A stretch of DNA of 64,000 nt from Chrysogorgia sp. JL179-B06 (GCA_035772405.1 JAYKKM010000500.1:280001-344000); one strand, 5' to 3'. Shown: positions 52,644 through 63,719, counted from the first letter of the stretch. Notes: a model not told the origin generated them from the letters alone. Made by a program: numbers and translations.

Positions 52644-53097
52644 TTAACTCTTTCCCTACGGCTGAAAAACATCAAAAATTGAACGACCACGTTGTTCTAT
52701 TGATATCTCTTGAAATAACCATAACTGTCGCGAAAGCTATATATTTTCTGGAAGCCCAATAAACCGGCTTTTACTTGTGCTTTTGAATTTCCCGAACAAG
52801 ACACATTATGTTAATATAAATTAGCATTAATTATCATAAATCAGGTTGAAAAACCTCCATTTTGCTAGAAAATGCCATCTTGGGCGCCCGTTGTAGTATC
52901 ATGAAAATTCAAAACGCCACCAATTGTAGAGTTGTTTATGAAATCAAATCAAACTTGGCGTGTGAGTGGATCTCATGTGCCTGGCGCTTGTCGAATTTCA
53001 ATTTTTAATCTTGCGTTACCGTGTGCCGTGTTTTTCGATTGACGACTTCGGGGTCTTCTATGACCCCTTTTGACTGTGTCAGTAAGGAAAGAGTTAA
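52644..53097. mobile_element. Intact 454-bp TTAA MITE
   Basis: TTAACTCTTTCCCTACGGC at the left and AAGGAAAGAGTTAA at the right form inverted ends. The interior matches both halves of the split copy to the left. It has no coding capacity and ends about 100 bp before the tetranucleotide array. Confidence 0.8.
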
Positions 53098-53194
53098 GAG
53101 CTCAAAAGACAAAGGAATCCCGCTCCGCGAGCAAAATTCTAAAAATTATCAGCTACAGCAACAGGTCGCACTCGTATATGAGCTTATATCCATG

Positions 53195-53644
53195 CTTCCA
53201 TCCATCCATCCATCCATCCATCCCATCCGTCCGTCCGTCCGTCCGTCCGTCCGTCCGTCCGTCCGTCCGTCCGTCCGTCCGTCCGTCCGTCCGTCCGTCC
53301 GTCCGTCCGTCCGTCCGTCCGTCCGTCCGTCCGTCCGTCCGTCCGTCCGTCCGTCCGTCCGTCCGTCCGTCCGTCCGTCCGTCCGTCCGTCCGTCCGTCC
53401 GTCCGCCCGCCCGCCCGCCCGCCCGTCCGTCCGTCCGTCCGTCCGTCCGTCCGTCCGCCCGTCCGTCCGCCCGTCCGTCCGCCCGCCCGCCCGCCCGTCC
53501 GTCCGTCCGTCCGTCCGTCCGTCCGTCCGTCCGTCCGTCCGTCCGTCCGTCCGTCCGTCCGTCCGTCCGTCCGTCCGTCCGTCCGTCCGTCCGTCCATCC
53601 ATCCATCCATCCATCCATCCATCCATCCATCCATCCATCCATCC

Positions 53645-53743
<99 letters not shown>

Positions 53744-53780
53744 CATCCATCCATCTATTTATCTATCCATCCGTCCATCC
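53195..53780. repeat. Compound (ATCC/GTCC/GCCC/ATCT/GTCT)n array
   Basis: About 580 bp of four-base units that drift from CATC through CGTC, CGCC and back to CATC, then CTAT and CTGT. Long ORFs with RPSV or DGRT repeats on both strands are artefacts of the period. Confidence 0.95.
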
Positions 53781-53782
53781 TA

Positions 53783-54420
53783 AAAAAGACTTTTGATACT
53801 GTTGATCACGAAATACTTCTACAGAAGTTGCATTATTTTGGCCTAGATCAGCCAGCTATTGCCTGGTTTAAATCATATCTCAGTGATCGGATGCAAATGT
53901 GTACCGTAAATGGCACCCTATCTGATACACAACAGCTTTCCTGTGGTGTTCCACAAGGGACTATTTTAGGCCCACTTCTTTTCCTAATATATATAAATGA
54001 TTTACCAAGTTGTGTTACATATAGTTCAACGAGAATGTATGCTGATGATACCAACCTAACTGTATCAAGTAGTAACATTCTAGAGATTGAATCAATGTTA
54101 CAAAATGATATTCAGTGTGTAGTTGAATGGCTTTGTGTTAATAAGCTCACACTGAATGTAATTAAATCTGAATTTATGGTGATTGGCTCCAGACAAAGGT
54201 TAGCCACCCTTACTGAAAATTTAGATTTATCAGTTAATGGTATTGCCTTAAAACAGCCTCATGATACCAAATGTTAGAACTGAAAGTTACAAAAGAAGTT
54301 TTGCAGTTTCCGGATCCATGCTCTGGAACTCATTGCCAACTTCTCTCAAAAACGAGAAGACTTTCTCAAAATTTAAGCAGAAAATTAGAAGACATGATTT
54401 CTGCATTGACAACAACCATA
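53783..54420 (+). pseudogene. 5'-truncated LINE reverse transcriptase (Jockey/CR1 type)
   Basis: It begins inside the reverse transcriptase (FDTVDHEILLQKL) and carries GVPQGTILGPLLFLIYINDLP, the YADDT catalytic box and WLCVNKLTLNVIKSEFM. It then jumps, by internal deletion near 54277, to the C-terminal ...SFAVSGSMLWNSLPTSL. Sequence to about 54623 is 3' untranslated and passes straight into (ATCT/ATCC)n, as in LINEs with microsatellite tails. The 5' break lies directly in another ATCC array. Confidence 0.8.
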
Positions 54421-54623
54421 TATAGCTCCAATATGTAGCTTCTATGTATTATAGTAATTGTATTATAGTTGTAAATAGATAATCAAACTAAAAAGAACAA
54501 AAATATGTAAATATTGTTTTTTGTTAAGTTGTATACACGGCTTCTAGGTAGACCAGATTTAATTTTTAAACTTTTGTAATTCTTAATTTCTGATAGAACC
54601 ACCGTGTTTAAATAAAATTTCTA

Positions 54624-54718
54624 TCTATCCATCCATCCATCCATCCATCCATCCATCCATCCATCCATCCATCCATCCATCCATCCATCCATCCATCCAT
54701 CCATCCATCCATCCATCC

Positions 54719-54798
<80 letters not shown>

Positions 54799-54803
54799 GT
54801 CTT
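54624..54803. repeat. (ATCC)n/(ATCT)n array at the LINE 3' end
   Basis: About 180 bp of four-base units directly after AATAAAATTTCTATCT. Confidence 0.9.
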
Positions 54804-55020
54804 ATCTATCGTTTCTATATATCTATCTAAATTTCTAATTAATTACCTCTTCTGAGAAAATCTTTTGTACCAGAGTCCACCCGCCACCTTTGCACTCACC
54901 GAGATCGTCCATTAGACAAAAGACATCGGTGTATCCAAGATCAGTTTGTGTTTTAACGCGATATTCTCCGTTTTGAGGGTTGCTAAAAATAACACGGTAA
55001 AACATATATCAATAATGGAC

Positions 55021-55715
<695 letters not shown>

Positions 55716-55716
55716 T

Positions 55717-55760
55717 AGAACTCTGAAGAAGGTCGCAGTTAGCGACCGAAAATTTAGTTT
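55717..55760 (+). ncRNA. Hammerhead-like fragment
   Basis: CTGAAGA (55723-55729), A, a 6-bp stem GGTCGC/GCGACC with loop AGTTA, and GAAA (55748-55751). CUGANGA permits A at position 7. No stem III or cleavage site can be drawn, so this is a relic. Confidence 0.35.
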
Positions 55761-55810
55761 TTAACAACCTATGTATTCTAGTATCATGTTATCAACTGAT
55801 CGCACAAATA

Positions 55811-56028
<218 letters not shown>

Positions 56029-56035
56029 GGTAATA

Positions 56036-56310
56036 GTTGAAAGGATTTATGTGAAGGAAAATTTCGAGTGTTGGAATACATACATTTTAAGACCAAACCG
56101 GGACCAGTTGCGAAAAATGCAACTTCAAGGCCTTCCGGCTGGAATTGAACCCGCGACCCTGCGATACTATAGTAGTGCTCTGACCACTGAGCTATACGGA
56201 AGCCGTTGCCGAGAGCCTAGTCACGAGTTCTGTATATATGGTGGTAATGCCGGGATACGATTCTGGGTATATTATAGGTAATATTTGGCATTTCATTCGA
56301 TCAAACTACA
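56036..56310 (-). repeat. tRNA-derived SINE, most complete copy
   Basis: On the minus strand the head reads GGCTTCCGTATAGCTCAGTG and GTCAGAGCA (A box) and GGTCGCGGGTTCAATTCCAG (B box), ending CCGGAAGGCC, a tRNA-like unit at about 56130-56205. The body extends through AACTTCAAGGCCTT and CATACATTTTAAGACC to GGATTTATG(G)TGAAGG. The other flank holds GGTAATGCCGGGATACG and AGGTAATATTTGGCATTTCA. Confidence 0.7.
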
Positions 56311-56409
56311 TGTTGAAAGGATTTATGGTGAAGGAAAATTTCGAGTGTTGGAATACATACATTTTAAGACCAAACCGGGACCTTGCGAAAAATGCAACTT
56401 CAAGGCCTT
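56311..56409 (-). repeat. Second SINE copy, truncated by Polinton C
   Basis: It starts with GAAAGGATTTATGGTGAAGG and stops at CTTCAAGGCCTT, exactly where the Polinton C terminus AGTAGTATAG begins. The expected 6-bp duplication would be GGCCTT (56404-56409); the other end is outside the window. Confidence 0.65.
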
Positions 56410-56900
56410 AGTAGTATAGAGAGTGGCGGTACGAGCTCAGTCAACGTCAACCGTAATATAAACACCAAAACATCGCCAAATTTGTGTCAAGCCACAACTC
56501 AGCAATGTTTTGGTGTTTATGTTTTACAGTTGACGTTGGTGAGCTCGTACCACCACTCTCTATACTATTATGGCAATCATTAGTCAATCTAAACACCCCT
56601 CCCATGTTTTCTACTCAATTGATAAGAAATACTAAAATAACGATTTTCGCTAAATTTAAAGCTAGAATGTGTCGTTTCATCATTTTCACGTCTTTAAAAA
56701 GTGGAGAATGTCGTTTCAACGTTTTCGCGTATTTAAAAAAGGCATAGTGTGCCACTTCAACGTTTTCACACATTTAAAAAAGTAGAAGGTGTCATTTCAA
56801 CATTTTTACATTTTTGTTCAACAAACTACCGACACGTTCCACTGTTGTCTCACAAATTCACACGCGAAAAAAAACCACTAGATTTTGATTCTAGTGGTGA
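56410..56900. repeat. Left terminus of Polinton C: hairpin and iterons
   Basis: 56410-56569 folds on itself (AGTAGTATAGAGAGTGG with CCACTCTCTATACTATTA, and AAACACCAAAACAT with ATGTTTTGGTGTTT). Four units of the type GTTTCA(A/T)C(A/G)TTTTC(A/G)C follow at about 56670-56810. A 9-bp stem ACCACTAGA/TCTAGTGGT lies at 56875-56898. Confidence 0.7.
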
Positions 56901-56982
56901 TGTTTATCCAAATGGATAGCGAAATGGTGCTCTTTTGATCGGCTAACAACGTTAGCTAACAAATAGCCAACTACTCTACAAA

Positions 56983-57495
56983 TTAGTCCGTTTGCTCACT
57001 ACTATTAGTGTTTACCACCTCGCTCCTAAAATGGTGATCGTACACATGTTTCGACGTTATAATTCCTCCAGACAACAAGCCTAAGAAAGGCACGTATGGT
57101 GTCACAACCGCGACAATGCTCTCGACGTCTTTCTTTAGTAACGGATCTTTTTGTAGTTCGTCATTTAGTTCGTCAGGATTCTCTATAGCGTTCAACCCAT
57201 CTAGTAAGCTAGCGAATTTGCTGATTAGCAAGTCGGTGAGAAAAGCGTTTGCGATCTCCATTCTCTTCAACTCGTGTTGGCGCCATATCTTATCAATAAC
57301 TTTTGCGGACGCTTTTTTAATGTATGCTTCGGACTGACTCACCACGCCGTCACCGGACAGTCTAATAAGTTCGGATCTCCTAACGTCAATGTCATCTTCC
57401 ACAGTCGAAGTGTCAGCGGTCTCCTCAACTAATTCCTCAATCGTAGGATTTTCTTCACTTTTGCGTTTCACCATCGCGTTATTACTTATACCCAT
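56983..57495 (-). CDS. Conserved Polinton protein of unknown function, Polinton C (170 aa)
   Basis: The intact member of the family. An acidic N-terminus (EENPTIEELVEE) leads to a charged helix (KKASAKVIDKIWRQHELKRME), then KDVESIVAVVTPYVPFLGLLSGG near the C-terminus. Its stop lies 39 bases before the start of the TTAGCTAAC repeats of the left terminus. Its product could be a small membrane-associated or core protein; function unknown. The start is the first ATG, four bases from the ATPase stop. Confidence 0.75.
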   Translation of the reverse strand: MGISNNAMVKRKSEENPTIEELVEETADTSTVEDDIDVRRSELIRLSGDGVVSQSEAYIKKASAKVIDKIWRQHELKRMEIANAFLTDLLISKFASLLDGLNAIENPDELNDELQKDPLLKKDVESIVAVVTPYVPFLGLLSGGIITSKHVYDHHFRSEVVNTNSSEQTD

Positions 57496-57498
57496 ATT

Positions 57499-58098
57499 TT
57501 ATTGCGGAATAACAACTTCGTGACTGTATGGATAGCGCAGTGAGATTTCAAGTCTAGCGTACTTATTATTTTTTAATGCGGTCACAATCGCCGACGATTT
57601 TTCTCTGCTAATGTTTCCAAGGTAGTCGTCGATAACGACCTTCATATCACTCCTACTCGGGCAGTAGAAGCAAACGAGCTTACTAATATTTTCTCTGTAC
57701 GGTTTTGCGATCGACGTCAGTTGTTGTGTGATGACAATAACGCTCAACATAAAATGTCGCGCACTAAAAGCTAAGTTGACCAATTGACTAGTCCTATTCT
57801 TGACATCTTGAGAGCTCGCACAGTCGTCCAACACAATCAGAGTGTTAGTGCCTTTAAAAACATTTGTTACACACTTGAGAACAGCGTCGACACTGTCCTG
57901 TGTGCAGTCTATCGCTAGCACGTCAGGGTCGCGCACATATTTCCAATCTTGATACGCTTTATTCCACTCGAAAGTAGGACAAATCAACACAATGTAGTCA
58001 AATTTGTTACAATACTCAGATTCCAATGTTTCCAGCAAATAATGCGTCTTACCACAGGCTGTCATACCAACAATTAACATATTAAACGGAGTCTCCAT
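57499..58098 (-). CDS. Packaging ATPase (FtsK/HerA, A32-like), Polinton C
   Basis: 199 residues and intact: Walker A GMTACGKTHYLLE, Walker B LIVLDDCASS and the ITQQLTSIAKPYRENIS segment. It differs from B mainly at YCNKF, SSQDVKN and SREKSS. ATG 58098 lies 16 bases downstream of the capsid stop. Confidence 0.88.
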   Translation of the reverse strand: METPFNMLIVGMTACGKTHYLLETLESEYCNKFDYIVLICPTFEWNKAYQDWKYVRDPDVLAIDCTQDSVDAVLKCVTNVFKGTNTLIVLDDCASSQDVKNRTSQLVNLAFSARHFMLSVIVITQQLTSIAKPYRENISKLVCFYCPSRSDMKVVIDDYLGNISREKSSAIVTALKNNKYARLEISLRYPYSHEVVIPQ

Positions 58099-58113
58099 TA
58101 ACCCACGTTTGAT

Positions 58114-59352
58114 TTAATACTGGATTGATTGCAACCCATTATTCATAAAGTTGACCAACCCATCGCTTACCACAAACACCCTACACATGACGTTCGCAGT
58201 CGTCGCTTTCTTAGTGATCTCAAGAAGCACGCCAGATTGTGTGTTCACAATATTTTTACCAGTGGCGACGTTGCGATTGTCTTGAACGCTCCTCAAGTCA
58301 ATGACCAACGCGAAGCCATCTTTATAGAACTTCTGTATGGTCATGAACTGAGCGTGTTCTTCACCCAACCCGAACAGTCGCTTCGCTTCTGCATAGAACT
58401 TCGACTTTGGGATGCCTTGCGAGTACACACTATTTGGCACACCTTCAATCGTGACTCTAATATTCTCAATATTTGGGTAAAGAAACTCCTCACTGTCTGT
58501 TCGCACCTTATTCGTGAATAGCAACACAATCGCCTTCATGCTTTTTCTTGGTAGATTAATGTTTTCATTCACAATGGTCGTACCTTTATCCCATTCGGTG
58601 GTTTTCATCAACGTAACGTGCTCATATGACAAACTACGACCACTTGCATAGCCCGACGCTATTTCGTCAGCGAGCTCCTGATTGTCAATCGTCTCGTACT
58701 CAAGCTCGAGGTTCTCCAGAGTGTATCCACCCACAGCGCTACCGGATTGCGCCACCATGATGTCTGCAGCCTTCGGAAGCGTGATGACGTACTGCAAGTT
58801 GTTGTTCATGCTAAAAGGAGCGTACAACCCGTGGTCATTCATAATCTTACCAAGCTTAATCCGCTGCTTCGTCCCAATCACACCAAACATTAACGCGTCG
58901 TTAACTTTAGCAACGTTCCCACTTGCCGCGCCACTGTCGTCCTTAGAAATTAACTTTCTCAAGTTCTCACCACCAATACCATAGTCAATCATTTGGTCTC
59001 GCGCAGTAACACTTTCCCAAAGGTCGCGATAGACACCAGTGTAATTTTCCCCATTGTTGTCATACACAGTTTCCCCAGCTAGTCTCACAACAAGCTTCTC
59101 AACCAACAACTTGCTAACATTGTTCAAGAACCAGCTTTTGGCGTTTGCATTCTTAAAGTCGAACACTAGACCCAACGATCCAGGCACCAAACAGCTACTA
59201 ACCTTAAGCTTCGGTATATCAATGTAAAGTTCCTCGCCGGGACTGACTTTATTAGGGTTCAACGTGATTACGTGTTGCGTTCTCACCCCTTTTATGCTAC
59301 CCATGGTCGCTCGTCTAAAACCGGGGCTTAACTCTGCTGACGTGGCGTTCAT
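58114..59352 (-). CDS. Major capsid protein, Polinton C (412 aa)
   Basis: Intact and almost identical to the B protein over its full length (same LAGETVYDNNGENY, NLRKLISKDDSGA and VTIEGVPNSVYSQG segments). Changes between B and C are scattered and mostly conservative, which suggests selection on the coding sequence before or between insertions. It is predicted double jelly-roll by family membership. Confidence 0.82.
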   Translation of the reverse strand: MNATSAELSPGFRRATMGSIKGVRTQHVITLNPNKVSPGEELYIDIPKLKVSSCLVPGSLGLVFDFKNANAKSWFLNNVSKLLVEKLVVRLAGETVYDNNGENYTGVYRDLWESVTARDQMIDYGIGGENLRKLISKDDSGAASGNVAKVNDALMFGVIGTKQRIKLGKIMNDHGLYAPFSMNNNLQYVITLPKAADIMVAQSGSAVGGYTLENLELEYETIDNQELADEIASGYASGRSLSYEHVTLMKTTEWDKGTTIVNENINLPRKSMKAIVLLFTNKVRTDSEEFLYPNIENIRVTIEGVPNSVYSQGIPKSKFYAEAKRLFGLGEEHAQFMTIQKFYKDGFALVIDLRSVQDNRNVATGKNIVNTQSGVLLEITKKATTANVMCRVFVVSDGLVNFMNNGLQSIQY

Positions 59353-59382
59353 ATACTTTACATATGTTTTGTCACTACCGTT

Positions 59383-60814
59383 TTAGCTTGTAATAATCAT
59401 AGGCAAACCACGCAAGTACCACCGCGAGTACCACAGATTTTGAGCCAACCAAGCGAGACCCTTTGCACCCAACGTCAACGCGTTGTAAACTAAATTAGCC
59501 AACCCAACAGCCCATGGGCCCATCTTCGTTATCGCGTTCTTAACAGCCTGTGCGAATGACCTCGTTGCCATAGCGCCTTTCATAACAGCAGATCTCCCAG
59601 CGATAATAATAGTTGTTATAATCCCAGCCGCTGAAATCGCTACAGCGCTCAACCCGACCACATTTTCTTTAGCCCATTCCTTGAACTTCTGCAACCTGTC
59701 AATGTCGACTTCTTGTTGCGCTCTAACTTCCTCTATTTCTCGCTGTTCTAAGACTTCTATTTTGGCTTGCGTGAGTCCCACCTCTCTAGTAAGCAAACCG
59801 TCGTACTCTAGCTGGTCGTCACTCGTAAGACCACTTTGCTTATCTTTTGTATCAAGCTCTGTCATTCTCCTACTCGTTTCATTTATCGCTTCCTGATAAT
59901 AGTCTGCTTGTATTTGCAATGCGCCATTGTCGCCTATTCTCGACTCACGCAACACACTATCACTTGGGTTGAGTATACCTCTATGTTCGCGGTTTTCTTT
60001 TACTGATAGCCCAGCTATGTTATAGCGCTCCACTCTTGTTTCAATCACTGGGGAATCGTCTGGGATCACTTCTGTTGTGACAGCTGTTGTTTCTGTACTC
60101 TCAGGGATTTGACTAACTAACTGTTTGAATTGCTTAATCGCGTTTTTACTACTCGCATCTTTACTGTAGATCAAGCCGTTTTCCACAGGTATTAGAATTC
60201 GTTTGGGTTTTCCATATTTACCATCTTTGTTTATCGGTTTGAAAAGAATAGACCCTGAGTCCGTCACATATGATCTGTCGGCTATTTTCCTTGACGCGTC
60301 GTCATGACCGAGTCTTTTTTTTTTGTGTAACTTACGTATTTTCTCACCTATCGCCTTGACTCTTTCTACTTGATTTTTTACCACCTCTTTGTTGACTGCG
60401 TTTAGCTTGTCCAATCTTTTGTAAAGATCGTCTGACCTCACTTCAAGAGCCATACTGTAGCTTGTGTCATTAACGTCACCGTACGACTCCTGTTCAACAA
60501 ACTCTACCGCTGGGACTTCTGTGTTGGTCCCCTTATTGTCACCGTTTTACCATCGTTGGTGTCGGTGAACGGCGTCTCTTTTCTTGAACCCCTCTTCTAT
60601 CCTGTTCGTACTGTAATTTATTCAGTCTCTCATACAATTTGTCATACTTAACACGCACAATGTCTGGCATGTCGTCGTCATCAGCGTACTCATCGGTAAT
60701 TGAATGATAATCTAGATAGAGTTTTTCAAGTTCGACATCTAATTGATTATTGGTGTACCTATCAAGTCTATCGAAGTCCTTCATCTCGATATCGTCAAAA
60801 CCTTCTTTAGCCAT
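59383..60814 (-). pseudogene. Coiled-coil membrane protein, first copy in Polinton C, frameshifted
   Basis: N-terminal part 60539-60814 (MAKEGFDDIEMKDFDRLD), central and C-terminal part 59383-60453 (coiled coils, then the IITTIIIAGRSAVMKGAMAT and WLAQNLW hydrophobic segments). At least two frameshifts lie between 60453 and 60600. A further one near 59431 (loss of one C relative to B) alters the last residues. It lies beside the capsid gene, in the position of the single copies of A and B. Confidence 0.75.
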
Positions 60815-60873
60815 ATTACATTAGCTTACATTTTGAATATCACTCTCTGACTCCCACGAATCACATTTTCTCT
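60815..60873 (-). pseudogene. Remnant of an integrase C-terminus
   Basis: On the minus strand a short stretch still reads SWESESDIQNVS, matching the last residues of the chromodomain of the integrase at 61888. It sits between the two membrane-protein copies, so the duplicated block included the integrase 3' end. Confidence 0.65.
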
Positions 60874-61881
60874 CTAGTTTAGATAATTATACGCAAGCCA
60901 CGCGAATGCCACCGCAAACACCCACAGATTTTGAGCTAACCAAGCGAGACCCTTTGCGCCTGTCACCAGCGCGTCATAAACTAAGTTCGCCAATCCAACA
61001 GCCCATGGACCCATCTTCGTTATCGCGTTTTTAGCAGCCTGCGCAAATGACCTCGTGGTCATAGCGCCTTTCATAACGTTAGTCCTCCCAGCGATAATAA
61101 TAGTTGTTATAATCGCAGCTACTGAAATCGCTAAAGCACTCATCCCAACCATATTTTCTCTAGCCCATTTCTTGAACTTCTGAAACCTGTCGATGTCGAT
61201 CTCTTGTCGCTCTCTAACCTCTTCTATTTCCCGCTGTTCGATAAGCATGTCTCTAGCTTTTTTAAGTCCAATCACTCTTTCAGCTAGATCGACGAGCTCT
61301 TCGTTCTCTGCGGCTGTGAGGTCTTTTTCTGCGAGCTCCGCTATTCTTTTGTTCACTTCATTTATCAAGTTTTGATAACGGTCCGCTCGTACTTGCAATG
61401 CGCCAGTGTCGCCTATTCTAGACTCACGCGACACATTCTCACTTGGATTGAGTAGCGCGCTTAGCTCGCGGTTCTCGATTGGTGTTAGTCCAGGTATGTT
61501 GACGTACTCTGCGTGTGTGATGTCTAACAATGGCACACTCCTCGCGACGTCTTCACGATCTCTCACGTTGTCAATAGTCTGCGTTGCGAGATCACTAAAA
61601 ACCCTCTCCACATGTTGATACACCCCTCCACCACTTCGCGTTACGAGATCGCTAGTAGTCTCCCCCATGTGTTGACGAAGTCTTATGTCGTGTTCGCGCT
61701 TCAGTCCACTCTCCACTCTAGTTAGTCTAGTTTCCTCATCGGCTGTGACGCCTAGATCACCCCGAGCTAGCTCAAGATCTTGAGTGGCTCTTTCGAGACT
61801 GCGATCTAGTTCATCATTACTCATATCTTTGTATTCATCAAAGCCCTCCGTCTCGAGGTCGTCGAAGCCACTCTTAGCCAT
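60874..61881 (-). CDS. Coiled-coil membrane protein, second copy in Polinton C (335 aa)
   Basis: Intact. Acidic N-terminus (KSGFDDLETEGFDEYKDM), coiled coil at residues 20-70, a middle region with LRESRIGD-like VSRESRIGDTGALQVRADRY (about 150-170), a second coiled coil (175-245) and C-terminal hydrophobic segments (MSALAISVAAIITTIIIAG and WLAQNLWVFAVAFAWLAYNY). It is shorter than the A protein because it lacks much of the central region. It starts six bases after the integrase stop. Probably the working copy of C. Confidence 0.75.
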   Translation of the reverse strand: MAKSGFDDLETEGFDEYKDMSNDELDRSLERATQDLELARGDLGVTADEETRLTRVESGLKREHDIRLRQHMGETTSDLVTRSGGGVYQHVERVFSDLATQTIDNVRDREDVARSVPLLDITHAEYVNIPGLTPIENRELSALLNPSENVSRESRIGDTGALQVRADRYQNLINEVNKRIAELAEKDLTAAENEELVDLAERVIGLKKARDMLIEQREIEEVRERQEIDIDRFQKFKKWARENMVGMSALAISVAAIITTIIIAGRTNVMKGAMTTRSFAQAAKNAITKMGPWAVGLANLVYDALVTGAKGLAWLAQNLWVFAVAFAWLAYNYLN

Positions 61882-61887
61882 GTTACA

Positions 61888-62991
61888 TTAGCTCACATTT
61901 TGAATATCGCTTTCTGGTATCCACGAATTATGTTTGCTCTCATAACCCAACCATTTGACCAGCACCATCTTCTTCCCTCCGACTTTCTTTCTTTTCAACA
62001 CCTTTTCAACTCTGTACACATCGTCGCCATGTTTCTTATTGACCAGCGATAATTCCTGTTCATAAAATTTACCAATAATCTGTTCACCACTCACGTCCTC
62101 AATTTCGTACACATTCGGATCGCCACGAATAACCTTTACCACTTTAAACAGCTCTTCAGTGAAGTTGGCTTCATAACCCTTTGTGAACACACTCTTGTAT
62201 TTACTAATTCTCACCGATTGACCAATCTTGAACTTTGGTAATGGATTGTCCGCAAATTGATGACCAAACAAAGTGGTCCACACTTCGGCTTCATTTGACT
62301 TATTGACATCCTTCGGCTTCATCATAATGCTGCGATTCACACTGCTATTGTAATTGCTCACAAACTGATCTAGAACGTCAATCCATTTGTACGTTCCACG
62401 AGCGTAAAAGTACTTCCACATAATGCTCTTCAGACTTCTATTAAAACGCTCGACAACAGCAGCCTTTTTGTCGCTCTTAGTGCTGAAATACTCAACACCA
62501 TGTTTTTTCAGCAAATTTTTCACCCCAACATTGTAGAACTCAAGTCCATCGTCAAATTGCGCTAACTTAGGTATGGTTCCAAACCGATCTCTAAAGTCGT
62601 TCAACAATTTTCCAACAGCCTTAGTCATGTTCTTAGTGTCTTTTCTGTAAACTGCAATGCCAAAAGCGTATCTACTCAATATTTCAATGCCTGTCAATAT
62701 CCAATAATACCCTCCATTCTGTTTTGAGTACTTACTCATGTCCACTAGATCCATTTGTAGCTCTTCACCAAGAAATCCAACAAAAGTCGCGCGAAACTTA
62801 TGTCTTCTCACAATAGGTTTGTACCTAGTGTAAGTGTCCTGCGTGGTCAACCATTCTTTCACTGTTTTTCTAGTTACTTTCAATCCGTCTCCCAATGCAC
62901 TTTGATACAACCTCTCTGCACCACTGTACCCCGTCTTAGGATTATAATAGATGTCTCGCAACCCTTGTTCTGTCTCCACACCGAGTTCCAT
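61888..62991 (-). CDS. Polinton integrase with chromodomain, Polinton C
   Basis: A 367-residue DD35E integrase. An N-terminal helical region (NPKTGYSGAERLYQSAL) leads to the catalytic core with D in QMDLVDM, D in AQFDDGLEF and E in VVERFNR. An SH3-like part follows (PLPKFKIGQSVRISKYK), then a C-terminal chromodomain (YRVEKVLKRKKVGGKK, WLGYESKHNSWIPE). It would cut the target with a 6-bp stagger and join both element ends. The ATG at 62991 is preferred over the upstream GTG. It begins six bases after the penton-like gene's stop codon. Confidence 0.9.
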   Translation of the reverse strand: MELGVETEQGLRDIYYNPKTGYSGAERLYQSALGDGLKVTRKTVKEWLTTQDTYTRYKPIVRRHKFRATFVGFLGEELQMDLVDMSKYSKQNGGYYWILTGIEILSRYAFGIAVYRKDTKNMTKAVGKLLNDFRDRFGTIPKLAQFDDGLEFYNVGVKNLLKKHGVEYFSTKSDKKAAVVERFNRSLKSIMWKYFYARGTYKWIDVLDQFVSNYNSSVNRSIMMKPKDVNKSNEAEVWTTLFGHQFADNPLPKFKIGQSVRISKYKSVFTKGYEANFTEELFKVVKVIRGDPNVYEIEDVSGEQIIGKFYEQELSLVNKKHGDDVYRVEKVLKRKKVGGKKMVLVKWLGYESKHNSWIPESDIQNVS

Positions 62992-62996
62992 ATAAT

Positions 62997-63698
62997 TCAC
63001 ACAATATACAGTTCCAATAGCACCGCACCAATTTTGACACCACCATTATTTGGTTTGACACGAAACGCCATACTTGAGTAGACACCTTTTTTAATACCCA
63101 CCTTTGACTCAATGTCTACATGGCGTTGCACTGACCCCTTCAAAGACTGTTCGGTGGGTATCGGCAACGTTGTGATCACATCGCTGCGCTTCCCATCAAT
63201 ACCCACGTTGCTCTCCGTCTCGACGACGTCACACGAAACCTCTATGTATTTCAGACCTCTATACATGTCGACCTCGTTTGGGCTAGTGTGCCACTGTGAG
63301 TCATTCTGAATCACCTCACCCTTCGCGAAGCCAAGTAGAGGCCCAATGGTATCTAACACAGCTGAACTACTAACCTTGACCCTACATTTGCCTGTGGGCA
63401 CTAGTTTCTCTATCTCAAGATCCACCTTAAGCTCGCTAGACTCATGTTTCAAGACTTTGACCAATGCGTCGAAGCTAAAGTACCCTTCACCCACTTTAAT
63501 CTTTTTAAAAGAGCCAACCCTAGAGTTATCCAGCGTGAAGACCTGAATGCTGTCGTCGTTTGTTGTGTTATGGTAGTCCCAAAACACAGTGGCTGTCTTG
63601 ACCACAATGTACGGGTTATCGTGTATGACCATCATCGCGTTGTCAAAGGACACAACTTTTTCCGCACCTTCAATGAGTACCGTCAACTTTCGCGTCAT
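62997..63698 (-). CDS. Penton-like minor capsid protein, Polinton C
   Basis: About 233 residues from ATG 63698: KLTVLIEGAEKVVSFDNAMM, KTATVFWDYHNTT, PLLGFAKGEV, a GLKYIEVSCDVVE strand, GKRSDVITTLPIP and a closing beta-rich segment. It aligns with the N-terminal domain of the A fusion and with both B paralogues, being closest to the one truncated in the B chimera. A second in-frame ATG lies three codons upstream (63707). Penton role is by family resemblance. Confidence 0.6.
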   Translation of the reverse strand: MTRKLTVLIEGAEKVVSFDNAMMVIHDNPYIVVKTATVFWDYHNTTNDDSIQVFTLDNSRVGSFKKIKVGEGYFSFDALVKVLKHESSELKVDLEIEKLVPTGKCRVKVSSSAVLDTIGPLLGFAKGEVIQNDSQWHTSPNEVDMYRGLKYIEVSCDVVETESNVGIDGKRSDVITTLPIPTEQSLKGSVQRHVDIESKVGIKKGVYSSMAFRVKPNNGGVKIGAVLLELYIV

Positions 63699-63719
63699 GT
63701 ATAACATACAGTATATTAT

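Noticed and set aside
53021..53783. ORFs with RPSV or DGRT repeats
   Set aside because: They arise from the four-base microsatellite, which leaves three frames open; only the part after 53783 is LINE coding sequence.
56051..56281. ORF with a GIEPATLRYYSSALTTEL-like peptide
   Set aside because: It is translated SINE sequence with tRNA-like head, not a protein gene; the same applies at 8258-8449.
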